A stretch of 64,000 nucleotides of DNA, taken from Cunninghamia lanceolata (Eukaryota; Streptophyta; Pinopsida; Cupressales; Cupressaceae). A program made the position numbers and the translations under genes. Within the stretch, counting starts at the first letter, position 1. Every line of letters starts with the position of its first letter. The notes beneath the pieces are model-generated. The model saw only the letters and a program-made list of their open reading frames with translations. It did no database searches and was not told the origin of the DNA. Shown here one piece after another: positions 23,501-35,390 of the stretch. The DNA lies in contig BSBN01001752.1 in the NCBI GenBank assembly GCA_027924645.1, forward strand, positions 14,154,001-14,218,000. Direction: 5' to 3'.

Positions 23501-24100
23501 CATCTTGGTTCCGGAGCCTCCCATTTCACCTCCATCCTTTTTGACCTCCCTGAAACCCCATCGCTGCACATGTATGGAATCTTTAAACTTGGAAACTCTT
23601 TCACCATCTTATCATCCCAATTTGTGAAGGTCCTCTTCTTGTTTGATTTTCTTCGAGTAGCCTCATTGACTAGTTCTACAATGTGACCTTCAATTTTTCT
23701 ACAAAGCCTCTCTGTTTGCATTTCCTTCTCCTGGAAAATTTGCCTATTACACTCTTTCCATAACTCCCAGATGAGAGTTGATGGGATGACACTCCAAAGA
23801 CTTCTAAATATTGCCTTTTTGTGGTATTCAAGCCACATGTTAAACCAATCTATGAGATCTTGAGAGCAGGCACTGCATGTTCATCTTCCCCACAAAGAAT
23901 TTCTAGCATTCCTCTACAGAAGGGCAAGACAACAGAATATGATTTGCGTTCTCACATTTGTTTTTGCACAATACACACCAACCTAGCCCTTGCATTCCAA
24001 ATTTTGGCAACTAGTCCTCAGTGAGAATCCTCTTTTGTAGCACCAACCATACAAAGACCCTAGATTTTGGGAGGCAATTTTTATTCCAAATCAGATTCTT
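23500..24100 (-). pseudogene. LINE zf-RVT region and linker
   Basis: The minus strand near 23995-23925 reads WCVLCKNKCENANHILLSCP, the cysteine/histidine finger found after RT in plant L1 elements. The 127-codon frame 23838-23455 then gives WSVIPSTLIWELWKECNRQI, a standard motif between the finger and RNase H. Metal ligands are intact. Confidence 0.85.
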
Positions 24101-26210
24101 TGACTAGTTCTATTTGTCAATAGCTACTTCCTTCACTTTGTACCCACATTTAACCTTGTAGGATCCCATGGATGACCCACACCATTTGATGACATCTGTT
24201 TGGATAGACAGAGCAATGGGTCTATTTCTTAGAATTGTTGTTAGAGCTAATTTCTAATCTTGTGGAGCATTGATCTCTTCCATGGAGTGCCATTCCCATG
24301 TAGGCACCCTATTTTGTACAATTGTCTTTCCATAATGGCATATCTTGCTTCCCCAAACTAGAAGGGTCTCATTTTTGATGTCCACAAGGTTGGGATAATT
24401 GGTGAGGGTCTCTCCCCCTCCCCACAAGTCATTCCAGAATGATGCATTCTAACCATTTCTGACTTCCCAGGATACATGTTTGGAAATAATGTCCCTACAT
24501 TCCATAATGTAGTTCCATATTGCGGATCCCCTGGGTGGATTTGCAATAGTTAGAATCTTGGCAGGATCATCCATATCTAAGTATTTTCTTCCCATTTCTA
24601 ATCTCCTTTGTCATAGAGGTTCCAAGGTAGTTTAATCCCCATGGCTAAGTTCATTATAGCCATTTGCCTAATACCAATCCTGCTTGCCTCCTTCGAGGAG
24701 CAGACTTTGTTCCAAGCAATAGAGGGAGTTTCTAGTGATAGCCTGAACCACTCCAGAAGAATTTGTAGAAAATTTGGTTGAGGGCTTCTTCCATGGCTTT
24801 AGGGATTTTCAAACAAGTCATTGAGTAAACTAGAATGGCTGATAAGACTGCTTTCACCATCAAGAGTCTGCTCGCTGAGGAAAACCATTTTCCTTTCCAA
24901 GTTCCTATTTTATTCTTGTAGCTATTAACTAGGTTCTCCCAGTAGCAGTTTTTTTTTTATTTATACAAAGAGGGGGGTCCCCAGGAAGCACCTCAAAAAG
25001 TTTGCCACCCGTAAGTTTAAAATTCTTGCCAGGTCCCTCTAGAGGCTAGGTTGTGTGTTTAAGAAGAAAATTTCTGATTTCCTCCAGTTGATGCCTTGTT
25101 TGGACCCCTGACAATATTCATCCAGGAAGGTCTTGATGACTCCTTCTTCTCTTCTACATGCATCACCAAACAAGATGGTGTCATTAGTGAGTTGCTAATG
25201 GGTCACATTATCTATCCCATTTGCCATAGAAACTCCCAACCACTTCCCTTCTCTCCTAAGAGCATTGATTCCCCTGCCTAAAGCCTCCACCATGATGATG
25301 AATAGAAAGGGGGACAAAGGATCTCCTTATCTGAGACCTCTTGAGGAGGTGAAGAAGCCATGTGCTGCACCATTTACTAGGATGGAAAATTTTGGTGTCA
25401 AGATGGAACTTTTGACCCAATTGATCCAACTAGCTCCAAACCTAAACTTTTCAAGTACTTCCACCAAAAACAACCTATCCACTAGGTCATAGGCTTTTTG
25501 AATATTTAATTTGAGAATCATGCAAGCCTCCTAGGCCTTCCTTTCCGAGTGAATCACCTCATGGGCAATTATGATACCATCCACTATTGTTCTCCCAGGA
25601 GAAAATCCACTTTGTTCTTCTGCAATGATTGTGTTCAAGGTTTCTTTGAGTCTGTTGGCAATAATCTTAATCACGATCTTGTAGACTATGTTGCATAGTA
25701 TGATTGGCCTGAAGTCACCCATTTCATGAGGGTCCTTTTTCTTTGGGATTAACTCTAGAAAGGTATGGTTGATGGATCCCAACATAGTCCTCTTATGTCT
25801 GGACTCCTCTACTATTCTAACGAGGTCTTCTCCAAAAATCTCCCATAATTTATGAAAGAAATTAGCCATGAAGCCATTGAAACTTGGGGCTTTATCTAGG
25901 TTGAGTAGAAAGGTGGCAGCTCTTACCTCTTCTATCCCAATTTGTTGGAATAGGGCTTTGTTCTGTTCTTCTATAATCACTGAAGGAATAGTGTCAAGTA
26001 TCTTGTCCCTCACCGTTCTTTGCTTTGGGGCCTCTTTATTCAAAATTGATTCAAAGTACCTCACCGCTTCAGCATTGACTTCCTTAATTGACTATGTCAA
26101 CACTCCACCCCATTTTCTAATTTCTAAGATTCTATTTCTACATCTATTTGCAACTGTTATTCTATGAAAATATTTGGTGTTCCCATCTCCTTCCTTCAGC
26201 TAGGTTTCCC
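24101..26210 (-). pseudogene. LINE reverse transcriptase
   Basis: The minus strand reads FESILNKEAP, LNLDKAPSFNGFMANFFHKL, LELIPKKKDPHEMGDFRPI, IANRLKETLNTIIAEEQSGF (26064-25531). It continues KLNIQKAYDLVDRLFL with the first catalytic Asp region, then GDPLSPFLFIIMVEAL. The FADD box reads LTNDTILFG near 25172-25195, so the first Asp of the pair is Asn and polymerase activity would be lost. A thumb region follows to 24100 (SASRLLMVKAVLSAILVYSM). Frame breaks occur near 25525, 25330 and 25200. Confidence 0.93.
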
Positions 26211-26217
26211 TAGACTT

Positions 26218-27197
26218 TTATGGCCAACAACATTCTTCCCTTTTCAGAATTTTGGTTAACTCATCCTTTAAAGCTTTATTTGTTTTAAATTCCTCTTTCC
26301 CCATTCTATTCCTAATGATGTACTCATTAAGGGTGACCAAATTCTGATTTACTTTTTCTTTCTCCTGGAATATGTTTTTGAAGCGAGTTTTGTTCCATTC
26401 CTTTAGTTGGGATTTAACATAGCAAAGTTTCTTGCTAAGTTTGTACATATTGGAATGGTTCCCAATCCTGAATTCATTCCACCAACATGCCACTAGGTCT
26501 AGAAGGTTGTCATCCCTTAGCCACATACTCTCAAATCTGAAAGGGTTTCTTCTTGGAGGCTCATCTTGCATTATTGAGAATTGGACTGAGAAGTGATTGG
26601 ACCCTTTCAGTGGTAAAATAGTTGCTTCTAGTAGATTTTCTTGCCCCTCCCAATCACCGAATAGCAGAAACCTATCCAACCATTCTACTATGTTTGTGAA
26701 GTCTTTCCTCCTGTTTGACCAAGTAAAAATTCCATTCTTTTCTTGGATATCTTTTATCTTATTGTTGTCTATGAATTCTTAAAAATCTTGCTGCACATTT
26801 GTGATTCTAAATAACCCTCCTTTCTTCTCCTCATTGTTTAGTGTTGCATGAAAATCTCCTGCTATGATACCCTTCTCCCCAAAGCAACTTGAAAGTTTGT
26901 TGGAGATTTGTTGCCACAAGATTCTCTTGTCAGGTGTGGAAATCGGTCCACACACATTAATGAGAAAAATTTCTCATATCTCTGCAGCAACTTGCATCTC
27001 ATTACCCATCTCCTACCCTCCTCAACAATTTCCCTTTCTATTGAAAGAGGGTTCCAAATGATCCCCAGACCCCCAGATGCACCTTTAGCTTCAATGAAGT
27101 GACCCTTCCATTTCCTTGAGCAATTAAGCCTTTTCACTTTCTTCTTTTCTGAGTTTTGATTCTTGTAGTAGGATAATGTCAGCTTTTGATTAGTCAA
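26218..27197 (-). pseudogene. LINE endonuclease (AP-like) and EN-RT linker
   Basis: Minus strand: ASGGLGIIWNPLSIEREIVE, then in another frame VYGPISTPDKR, IIAGDFHATLN (family GDFN), IFTWSNRR, and in 26679-26218 WLDRFLLFGDW, then LKGSNHFSVQ. The last is the SDHxP active-site motif with Asp changed to Asn. Family members nick target DNA to prime reverse transcription. Two frameshifts and the SDH to SNH change make this copy inactive. The 153-codon frame continues with the basic linker to RT. Confidence 0.88.
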
Positions 27198-27199
27198 TT

Positions 27200-28050
27200 T
27201 GGCATTTGACCAAATGCCATTTGTTAGGGCATTAATGGCACTAAAATTCTAGTTTATGATCCTCATTGTCCCTAGGGAAGGAATACACCCTTCCCTGATA
27301 TGAGTTTCTTTTGTCCTACTACATTAGCTACAATCTCCAACTTTTCTCCATTTGTCTTGGCCCCATGCTTGACACTCTTCTTTATGTTTGGTTTTTGTTA
27401 CTTTGAGTGGGACTGCTCCAACATCCTTTCCTCCCACAGGATCACTTCCTCATCCACTTCCCTTTCTTCATTCTCTGATTCTAACTCCTCGTCACTCACC
27501 TCCAATCCAAACATCAGATCAACATGATCCGGGCTCCTAACTTCCACCATTGTCCTGCATGCATTTCCTTCCCCTACTTTTCCAGCCCCTTCCTAAGAAA
27601 ACCCCGATCCAACCTCCCTCTTTGCTTTGCCTCCCAACCTCAGTTCCTGAGGGATTGTAGGCTACACATCTTCCTTTCTTATGGGCGAGTTATAGACCAC
27701 CATTACTCAAGATTCCTCCAAGCCATAGATCTCTGAAGGAGTAGGGTTGGTGCTTTGATTTTCTATGCTGAGCCCCCAACCACATCTGTGATTTTTTTCA
27801 TTTTTTATGTTCACTATTGGATCCCCATCCTCCTGGATAGTAACCACGCATGGGTTTTCTTGCATAGGCATTTTAGGATTATCCCTAGTCTAAGGAGAAC
27901 TCCAAGCATACCTATTGGATTTGTCTACTTTCATAGTTCTCCCACACTCCATATTTCCATGATCATTGGATTTGCACACAAGACACAATTTCATTTGATC
28001 TTCTCAGAGCATCTTTTGACACCATGATCTGCCTCCTGTGTAGAGGAAAA
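27200..28050 (-). pseudogene. LINE ORF1 remnant with CCHC knuckle
   Basis: The minus strand at 27985-27944 encodes CLVCKSNDHGNMEC, a perfect C-X2-C-X4-H-X4-C knuckle typical of plant L1 ORF1 RNA-binding proteins. Around it are many stops and frame changes. A serine/acid-rich region follows towards 27300. It lies immediately upstream of the endonuclease, the expected ORF1 place. Its 5' part is missing, so the LINE is probably 5' truncated. Confidence 0.7.
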
Positions 28051-28054
28051 CTAA

Positions 28055-29181
28055 TGTGTTGTAGACTTAACATAATTCGAGGGTAAACCTATCTGAACTG
28101 TCCACTCTATCATTGCATTCTTACATTAAATTATCAACCAAGAAGCGTAAGCTTATGATGGCACTACAGTGTATGTGCCTTCAGGGCTCATATTCTTCCT
28201 AGACTATCTTATCCAAACCTACTCAGACTATTCTACTCTACTGGAATTCATAGAAATGCAAGAGTAGTAAAACAACTACATAATCTAGTGGTTACAGGTA
28301 CCTGCAACATAAGCTGTAGATGACTATTATCAACATGAAATTACATAATTAACTCAAAACATCCAAAATGATAAGAGAACTAATGCTAACCTCTAGAGGA
28401 CTTAAAGTAGACAAAGCATGCATTTGTTCATGAACCATACTACTATATTTTGACAATCAAAGAAATCTAAGTGACTCATGATGTATTTATATGCAAATGA
28501 AAATAGATTTAACAATTAATACATAAAGGAACAAGGAAATAAATGAAGCGAGGATTAGTACCTTGATTGGCTAGCTCAGGGGACTAACTACTTAATTGGA
28601 AATCAAATCTAATTCAAATACTCATGCATCTTCATAACACACAGTTCCATTTATTTCAAATCATAAACATAATCTCTTTAGATTGTATTCAATAATAACA
28701 TTCCTCAATAAAACATGTTTGAATTTTTCAATAATGGAAACAGAGCAATAACTGAGTAACTAGGAAACAAAGTAACTAACTTGATATCTAACTCATCCCC
28801 CCTAACTTATACAAAATCAAGAGAGTTTTATGCATCTACCAACTAACTTCAACCATGAATTCATTCCTAGATACTAGGACACAAGTTTGAGATCGATTTA
28901 TTAATCTAACTAAATAGAGGAAAGAGAGTTCTATTCAAACAAGAATCCTTATGCAACTGATCTCATGAAGAAAACACATAAGCTATGTTTGAAACAAGTC
29001 TTCTTCTTCTTCTACATTTATTTCTTTCCATGATGGCTCACATTCATCCTCTAGCTGCATGCACCTTTGGTCCTAACTTCACTTCCTTTAATTCTCCTGT
29101 TTGCAACTTTGCTGCAAATGCTCATTTTCTTGATGACACGTTCTTGCTACACAGGGGTTAATTCACAAAACATATGCACAC
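28055..29181 (-). repeat. Outer part of the LTR of gypsy-type element D
   Basis: Non-coding and AT-rich. I assign it to the same LTR as 46261-46509 because the Tat element at 29182-46260 sits between them, and because the piece at 46509 ends in CA against a polypurine tract. A TG start near 28055 is a guess; the LINE sequence ends just left of it. No second copy of this LTR is in the window. Confidence 0.45.
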
Positions 29182-30064
29182 TATTATAGGTAAAAATTAG
29201 TTAATAAGATCAAGCATAGAAATTGAAAACCTAATCCTACCATCATCAAAGAATCTAATCCAAATGAAATCAAAAGCATGCAATTCAAGAACAATATCAC
29301 CTAGATTGTATGATTCCTTGTTTATGATGTGGATTGATTCTTCAACAATGAATAATTATGAAGATCAAAGATGCCATGATAGATGGATGATAATGATAAT
29401 AAGCTAGATGGATTCTAAAATGCTCAATATGCTCATGATGATAATGTAAACGCCATGAGAATGTTGGATTGATGTAGTATGGAATGAGAGGGTATTTATA
29501 TAGAACTCAACCAAAATCAATCAACGGTAGAGATTTGGTGGCTATGTGAACGGCTAAGATGAAAGGATAGTCATAGGTGAATGTGAAGATGACAAGTGGA
29601 GGGAAGATAGGCTCATGTGTGATCGTGTACATAAAAAGTACTACATGTGAAAGATATTAAATAAAAGATGTAGTACCACTTGTCTTTTTTAAATAAAAGA
29701 GGCACACATGTCATCTCACGAAGATAAATGATAAGGGAAATTAATTAAATAAATAAAATTTATTTAATTAATTGAAAAGTGGGTTTATGAAGGGAATTTT
29801 AATTAAATAAATAAGATTTATTTAATTAAAATAGATAGAAAGAAGATAATTAAATAATTAAAGATTGTTTAATTATAGATTAGAGGAAAATAGAAGAAAT
29901 AGATAATGAATTAATTAAATAAATATAAATTTATTTAATTAATAGAAGAAATAGGTGCTTTTGATGAATAGAGAAATTGCTCAAGTGTGCTAGACAAATG
30001 CAAATGATAGATAATGCAATATTTTGAATACTAATGATAATTAGGTCAATTTTGGGTGTATACA
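29182..30064 (-). repeat. 3' LTR of the Tat element (883 bp)
   Basis: Begins TATTATAGG (TG decayed to TA) and ends TGTATACA; aligns with 45383-46260. Contains three AT-rich palindromes at 29739-29943. Confidence 0.93.
29739..29943. repeat. Three AT-rich palindromes in the Tat LTR
   Basis: Arms: AATTAATTAAATAAAT (29739-29754) with its complement to 29773; TTTTAATTAAATAAAT (29797-29812) to 29831; ATTAATTAAATAAAT (29910-29924) to 29943. Loops are 3-4 nt. Equivalent palindromes lie at about 45935-46140 in the other LTR, with one arm mismatch. Confidence 0.92.
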
Positions 30065-30082
30065 TTTTGCCCCTCTTTGATA
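30065..30082 (-). other. Polypurine tract of the Tat element
   Basis: The minus strand reads TCAAAGAGGGGCAAAA directly before the LTR start TGTATACACC. G-rich tracts of this form are typical of plant gypsy elements. Confidence 0.85.
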
Positions 30083-30584
30083 CAATGTTCGTTAGAGTGT
30101 TGTGTCAAAGAAGATATGATAATTCGCTCGATAAACAAAGTCATGCCCCAGTGTAACTGGCAGGTGATGCCCCCTCAAGAGGTAAGCTAGGCTAACATGG
30201 AAGGGCTGGGTTGACTCGCGATAAGATGAAGTTTAGAAACAAGGTTGACACGAAGAAAACAAGGGTTGGGAGGGATAAATGGGGATGATATAGAAAAATT
30301 AGGGTTTGGACAGGGGCTATAAGTAGGTCCCTCAAGAGAAAATAGGCTCATTTGTATTAAGAAATCTAGAGCTCCTTATAGAGTTGTGGTGTGAAGAGAG
30401 TTGGAGAGCTATCAGGATGGTGATTTCATGCAGAGATCATCGTGTAGAGAAAGTGAGCACACATGGGCGACCAACAGGAACAGGCATACCGGTATGTATC
30501 AAAACTTTTACTAAATGCATGTTTTTTGTAGGCTAGAAGCATCATAAATGCACACACATCACCAGAAGCGACGAGGTTATAGGA

Positions 30585-30990
30585 TAGGCAGTTCAGGTCA
30601 CTTGTGTAGGAAAAGCAGTCACTTATGGTAGTTTAGGTCTCATATAGGCTCAGAGTAGGTGCTTATGGAAAAAGCAAATCGCTTATGGTCAGCTAGGTCA
30701 AAGATATAGGCAAAATGCGCATATGACTAGATCAGCTCGCTTATGGGCAAAAAGTGAACGCTAATATAGATATAGCTCGCTTTTAATGGATAAGCGGACG
30801 CTTGTAGCAGATGAGTCATTTATAGATAGAAAGCATGCACATATATGGTTAGAGCTTGCTTATAATCAACAGTTGCGCACATAGGGTAAAGAGGTCACTT
30901 TTAAGCTAAAAAGCATGCACATATAGTAAAATGCGTCACTTATGAGCAAAAGGCTAGCGCATATAGAAAAGTAAGTTGCTTATAGTAGGT
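30585..30990. repeat. Short CGCTTAT / GCACATA motif repeats
   Basis: About 19 imperfect copies of TCGCTTATgg, TCACTTATgg or GCGCATATag at 15-30 bp spacing between the polypurine tract and the antisense ORF. The complementary form (AAAAGTGA, AAGCGA) recurs through 43600-45300 at the other end of the same element. Confidence 0.7.
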
Positions 30991-31067
30991 ATATTTAGTT
31001 ATAGTTGTAGCAGGAAACATACACGTTGTTTAGTACAAAGACTAATACAGTGAGCGGAATGATGTAG

Positions 31068-33053
31068 GATATACTACCATCGTTGTTATCATGCGAGCCA
31101 CATCCTAGGGATTTATGGTTGGTCAGATTGCTAGATGCAGAGGAGCGGCTAGTGCTAGAGCTCCTTGGATTAGAGCATGTGTTGAGGTTAGAGCCAGTAC
31201 AGGCGCATCGAGGACTGATGACGTCAATAGTTGAGTGATGGAGGAGCTAGCACAATTTGTTACTGTTGTCGACAGTAGAGGCGACTATTACCTTAGAGGA
31301 TGTGTTCTGGATTCTATGCATTCTGATTGATGGGGACCGAGTAGATTATGATCTTGACATGGGTCCAACTACATTTAGACGGTTATTTAGGATTCCTGAC
31401 ATTAGGATGGAGGGCTCAGAGATTCCTATGGCTAGGATGGAGGAGCTATGTGATAGACTATAGTGGGTAGTGGTGGTGATTATCAAATGGCTAGTTGGAG
31501 ATAGGCGAGCTAGAGGTTTTCCGATTGGATGGGGGACAATGATGGAGGGGATGTTCTCCTACAGTACCAGATATGCATGGGCTGAGTGTGTGCTAGGGCA
31601 GTTATATCATTACCTGCATGACTGTGCATACATGTTTGGATCGAGTATGTTAGCTAGAGTTATAGTTTTACATGTATGGGCATATGAGCACATCCTGGTG
31701 ATGAGGCTAGATGGATGGGTGGTGAGAGCAGTAGGAGAGCCGTATGCTAGGATGTATAGGGGAGCTATTACCTATCAGCAACGGCAAGGGGTAGTATACT
31801 GGAGGTAGACTTTGGATGAGGTGGATAGATTTGTTTGGAGGCCATGGCTTGGATGCAAGGGATGGGATGAGGAGGATGCATATCTTGTCTATGCTAGGTA
31901 GGCTAGATACATTTTTGGTCACAGCATATACATTATAGAGCGCTATTTGCCTGAGAGGGTGTTCAGGCAATTTAGCTTACCACAGGGAGTACCGGTGGGT
32001 GATGTGATTTTTGGGAGGACACTGCAAGAGGTTTTTTATTGGGGGCTAGAGATTGTGGTGGATACAGCTTTGGCAGAGAGGGATGGGCTACAACCAGTTA
32101 TGTGGCAGTGGAGATAGGGTCCTGTAGATCCTGGGACTTTACCAGATTATGATGCATAGTGGATTACAGCTAGACCGACTTGACTGACGAGGGTGGGATA
32201 GATAGGAGAGATTGGTATGGAGAGGCTAATGAGGAGGAGGCGGAGATGAGCTCTACCAGCACAAGCAGTTGTGCCAGCAGCTCCAGGGATTTAGGTACAG
32301 GGACAGGTGCAAGCTCAACCACAGGTATTAGCACAACCATCAGCACAGATATTAGGGGATGATGATGTGGGGATTCAACAATTGAGGTAGAGGATTAGAG
32401 AGGAGAGGAGATGGAGGCAGCAGGCTTAGATGAGGCTGAGGAGAGTGGAGATAGACCGTCATCAAGTGGTGATAGGCTTGTGGCATGCTAAAGCATAGGC
32501 TCAGACATACCAGGTGCAGCTGCAGGCTAGAGCATAGGGAGGTGATGGACAAGATGATGGTAGTCTTGCGAGGGTGACTGGAGAGAGGGATGTAGCTGTG
32601 TAGCAAGTGCTTACAACCGAGAGGGATACAATGTTACAATAGATACAGGCTATTAGAGTTGAGAGAGATGCAGCTATACAACAAGTGTAGATGGTGAGGG
32701 TTGAGAGAGATACAATTGTGCAGCAGTTACATGTCATGACAGTGGAGAGAGATAGAGCAATAGCTACTTTGGGGATAGATGGGGCCATGATGTACCTGGC
32801 TACACAGTTGACATAGTCACAGGGTGAGTTGAGGAGGATGCAAGGTGAGGTCGAGTATTACAAAGGCTTGTATCATGGAGCAGTGCCTGCGGAGCAGAGA
32901 CAACCTAGCTATAGGAGCAGGTCAGGAGCTCTAGCTTCTTGGAGGACAGGTGGATCACAGTCTGTGGATTTGGTTATGGGACCTCATAGAGATGGGAGAC
33001 TAGGTGTAGGACCTAGCAGTGGACAGGGAGAGGGGGCCACCAGTAGTCACTAG
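31068..33053 (+). pseudogene. Antisense ORF: plant mobile domain (PMD)-like protein with coiled-coil tail
   Basis: One plus-strand frame of about 660 codons runs against gag-pol with no frameshift and about 19 in-frame stops (16 TAG, 3 TGA, no TAA by my reading). PMD-type features are AHRGLMTSIVE-stop-WR and ATITLEDVFWILCILIDGDR (family TLeDV...L.l.vdG), the helical block LGQLYHYLHDCAYMFG, then VLHVWAYEHI, and LPERVFRQFSLPQGVP. The C-terminal third has a ~14-residue repeat starting ERD (32580-32760), a likely coiled coil. PMD proteins in plants include MAIN/MAIL1 and TE-encoded relatives. Its role in transposition is unknown. The domain match is from motifs, not a search. Confidence 0.8.
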
Positions 33054-35390
33054 GGCTACCTTGCTTTGTTGTATATTATTGTATCATGATGAGGGCTATG
33101 AGTTGATTGTAAATACATTCTTTTGATGGCTCATGGATAGCCCATGTTGTATTTGTAGACACTTGTATATTAACACATGTGATATATATATGATGGTTTT
33201 GGTTCTATGTGATTATGGATGCACTTATGGTATTATGATGGTTATGCACTTTATGGTTTATATGGATGCTTATGCAAATGATATGAATATGCAAATGGAA
33301 ATAATGGAAATGTCTTATGCTAATGATAATGTATGGTGGTAATGCAAATATAGAGATGGTAATGAAAATGGTATGAGCCTATGTATGTCTAACACACTTG
33401 TTTTGTAGGACAAGGAATGCGGAAAAGGATGATGGAGGCAAAGATTGATCTTGGTTGAGGACTATCTATGGATATGATGGAATAATAGATTTTAAAAGTA
33501 ACTGCTTAGAAATTAAAGAAATGTAATCCTTATGTTTGATATGGCATATAGGTGTTATGCACCAGGGTATAGAAGACCAAGGTGTCGAGATATCCAATGC
33601 AAAAACTAGCATACTATAATCTTGTCTGAACGTATGAGGTCAAGATGTTGAACCAACACACACAAGATATGACTAGTATCTAGTGTTCTGAGATGGACTT
33701 TGACACTATAAGAAATGGTTTGAGCTTATCTCCACTAAACATAATGACACCTTGCTGGTTATATGTATGGAGCTAGTCTTGACATAGAATAGTGTCAATG
33801 CATAAGAGACAGTTTAGCTTCTCAGATGCAAGAGATATTGATATGAAAGATGCTAATCCCAACACGTACAAGATACCCATATGCATAGGAAAATAATAAG
33901 ATTATCCCTCAGACACAGCATACGAAAGCAATATGACCATGCCTCATTCCTTACTTCATCGTAACATACCAAGATATGATAGATCGAGGCAGTCTTGATT
34001 AGGCATAAGAAAGGGAAAAAGATAAATCAAAAGATACTATCATCATGTTCTCTTGCCAAATTTAAGTTCTCTTGGATGGATTTAAGTTGGTGCCTTGTTG
34101 AGAGGAAAGTTGCATCCTGTTGAAGGCTAAAGATGTTGATAAAATGCTATAGCAAATGTTGGCTTAAGGCATGCAGACAAATAGCTTCTGGCTTATCCCT
34201 AATTGGTTAAAGTGCTTGAACTTTTCACTAATGTACATAGTTTACTTTTTACTTGAGCTGGTTAAAGAGAAGATGGAGAATGAGAGAAGACGAAGGTGGG
34301 GTGGATCGTCTGTGCTTGAGTACTGGATACTTCCTTTGTATTCCAGACTTCCTACATACCTTGTGTCCATGGGATCAAAGCACATTATGATGGTGATGCG
34401 ACATGATGAATATGTAGTTTTGGGTTTATTGATGATGTAAGTGATGAAAGATAGAAGAAAGTGAAGATGAAAGATTGGAGGATGATTAGAAGAAGGATGG
34501 AAGATGAATGATGAAGAGGGGAAATTGTCTGTACCTAAATTAGAGTGCTTCCTTCGCATCTTAGATTGCCTACATACCTTGTATCCACAAGATCAAGGAT
34601 TTGAACAATAGAGTTGTGATGTAGTTCTTGCTTATTACGTTAATGGTTGATGTCAAAGGATCAACTTTACCACTTGGATTTTTGTGATGTTTTGATTTTT
34701 TTGGAATTTTTTCTATTTTGGATAATTGTTGTGCTTTGGTCCTAGTTTCAAATGTTTTCCATGTTTGAAGTTGGATGTGTTCTATGTTTGAAATTGAATG
34801 TTTGTTGTGTTTAAAGTTGGGTGTTTGCTGTGCTATGAGCTAGAGCTGTGGGTATCCACTTCCAAATAAGGCTCAACAAGTGCCCCCAGTGTGGGATGAT
34901 ATTTATTATGGAGAGGCTATGATGGATGTGTTCATGCAGATAGTATGCTAAGGTGCCAAATGATATCTCAACCCCAACGAAGTCCAAGCTGCAAAAGCTA
35001 GCATGGTAGAGGCAAGAGCATAAAGGCTTTTTTATTATGGATGGATAAGTGATAATGGGAAACAATATTTGTACAAGGTGAATAGGTGGATTATAATGTG
35101 GATTATGTAGGTAAGATGGTGGGTTATGCTATGAAAAGTTGTGATCAAACAAACTAAGCGAATGATGGAAGCTGATCTTTACACATAGCGCCTGTTTACC
35201 AAGTTTTCACCAAAGGACAAATTATTTATCTTGTACTATTTATTTATTTAATTATTTTGTCATCTAAAGTGCCACAAAGTGGTTTTCACTATTGGATGAG
35301 TTTTTTTTTTATTATGCTGAGGCTCATGGATAGAACTTCTTGAGATGAATTATGTTGACTGGTTCATCGAAGGGAATCCCTTCAGGCATT
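33054..35390. other. Non-coding spacer of the Tat element
   Basis: Between the antisense ORF end and the IN C-terminus. I see no coding motif. There is a diverged repeat pair (CTTCCTACATACCTTGTGTCC near 34348; GATTGCCTACATACCTTGTATCC near 34563) and a degenerate ~25-bp tandem repeat around 34745-34845 (units like ATGTTTGAAGTTGGATGTG). Confidence 0.55.

Larger units (their letters stand above)
21650..28050 (-). mobile_element. L1-type LINE with RNase H, decayed
   Basis: Minus-strand non-LTR element: ORF1 zinc knuckle at 27944-27985, endonuclease, RT, zf-RVT-type finger and RNase H in order. After the RNase H another long frame extends to 21979. The 3' end is probably at the short A-run (minus strand) near 21645-21655, and the 5' limit near 28050 is where LTR-like sequence starts. 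No target duplication was recognised. Key sites of EN and RT are mutated, so this copy is immobile. Confidence 0.88.

Noticed and set aside
32180..32362. Plus-strand serine-rich 60-codon frame
   Set aside because: It is in a different phase from the continuous PMD-like frame and is a composition shadow.
31707..32788. Minus-strand frames opposite the PMD-like ORF
   Set aside because: No motif; rich in S, P and L as expected for the complement of the plus-strand coding frame.
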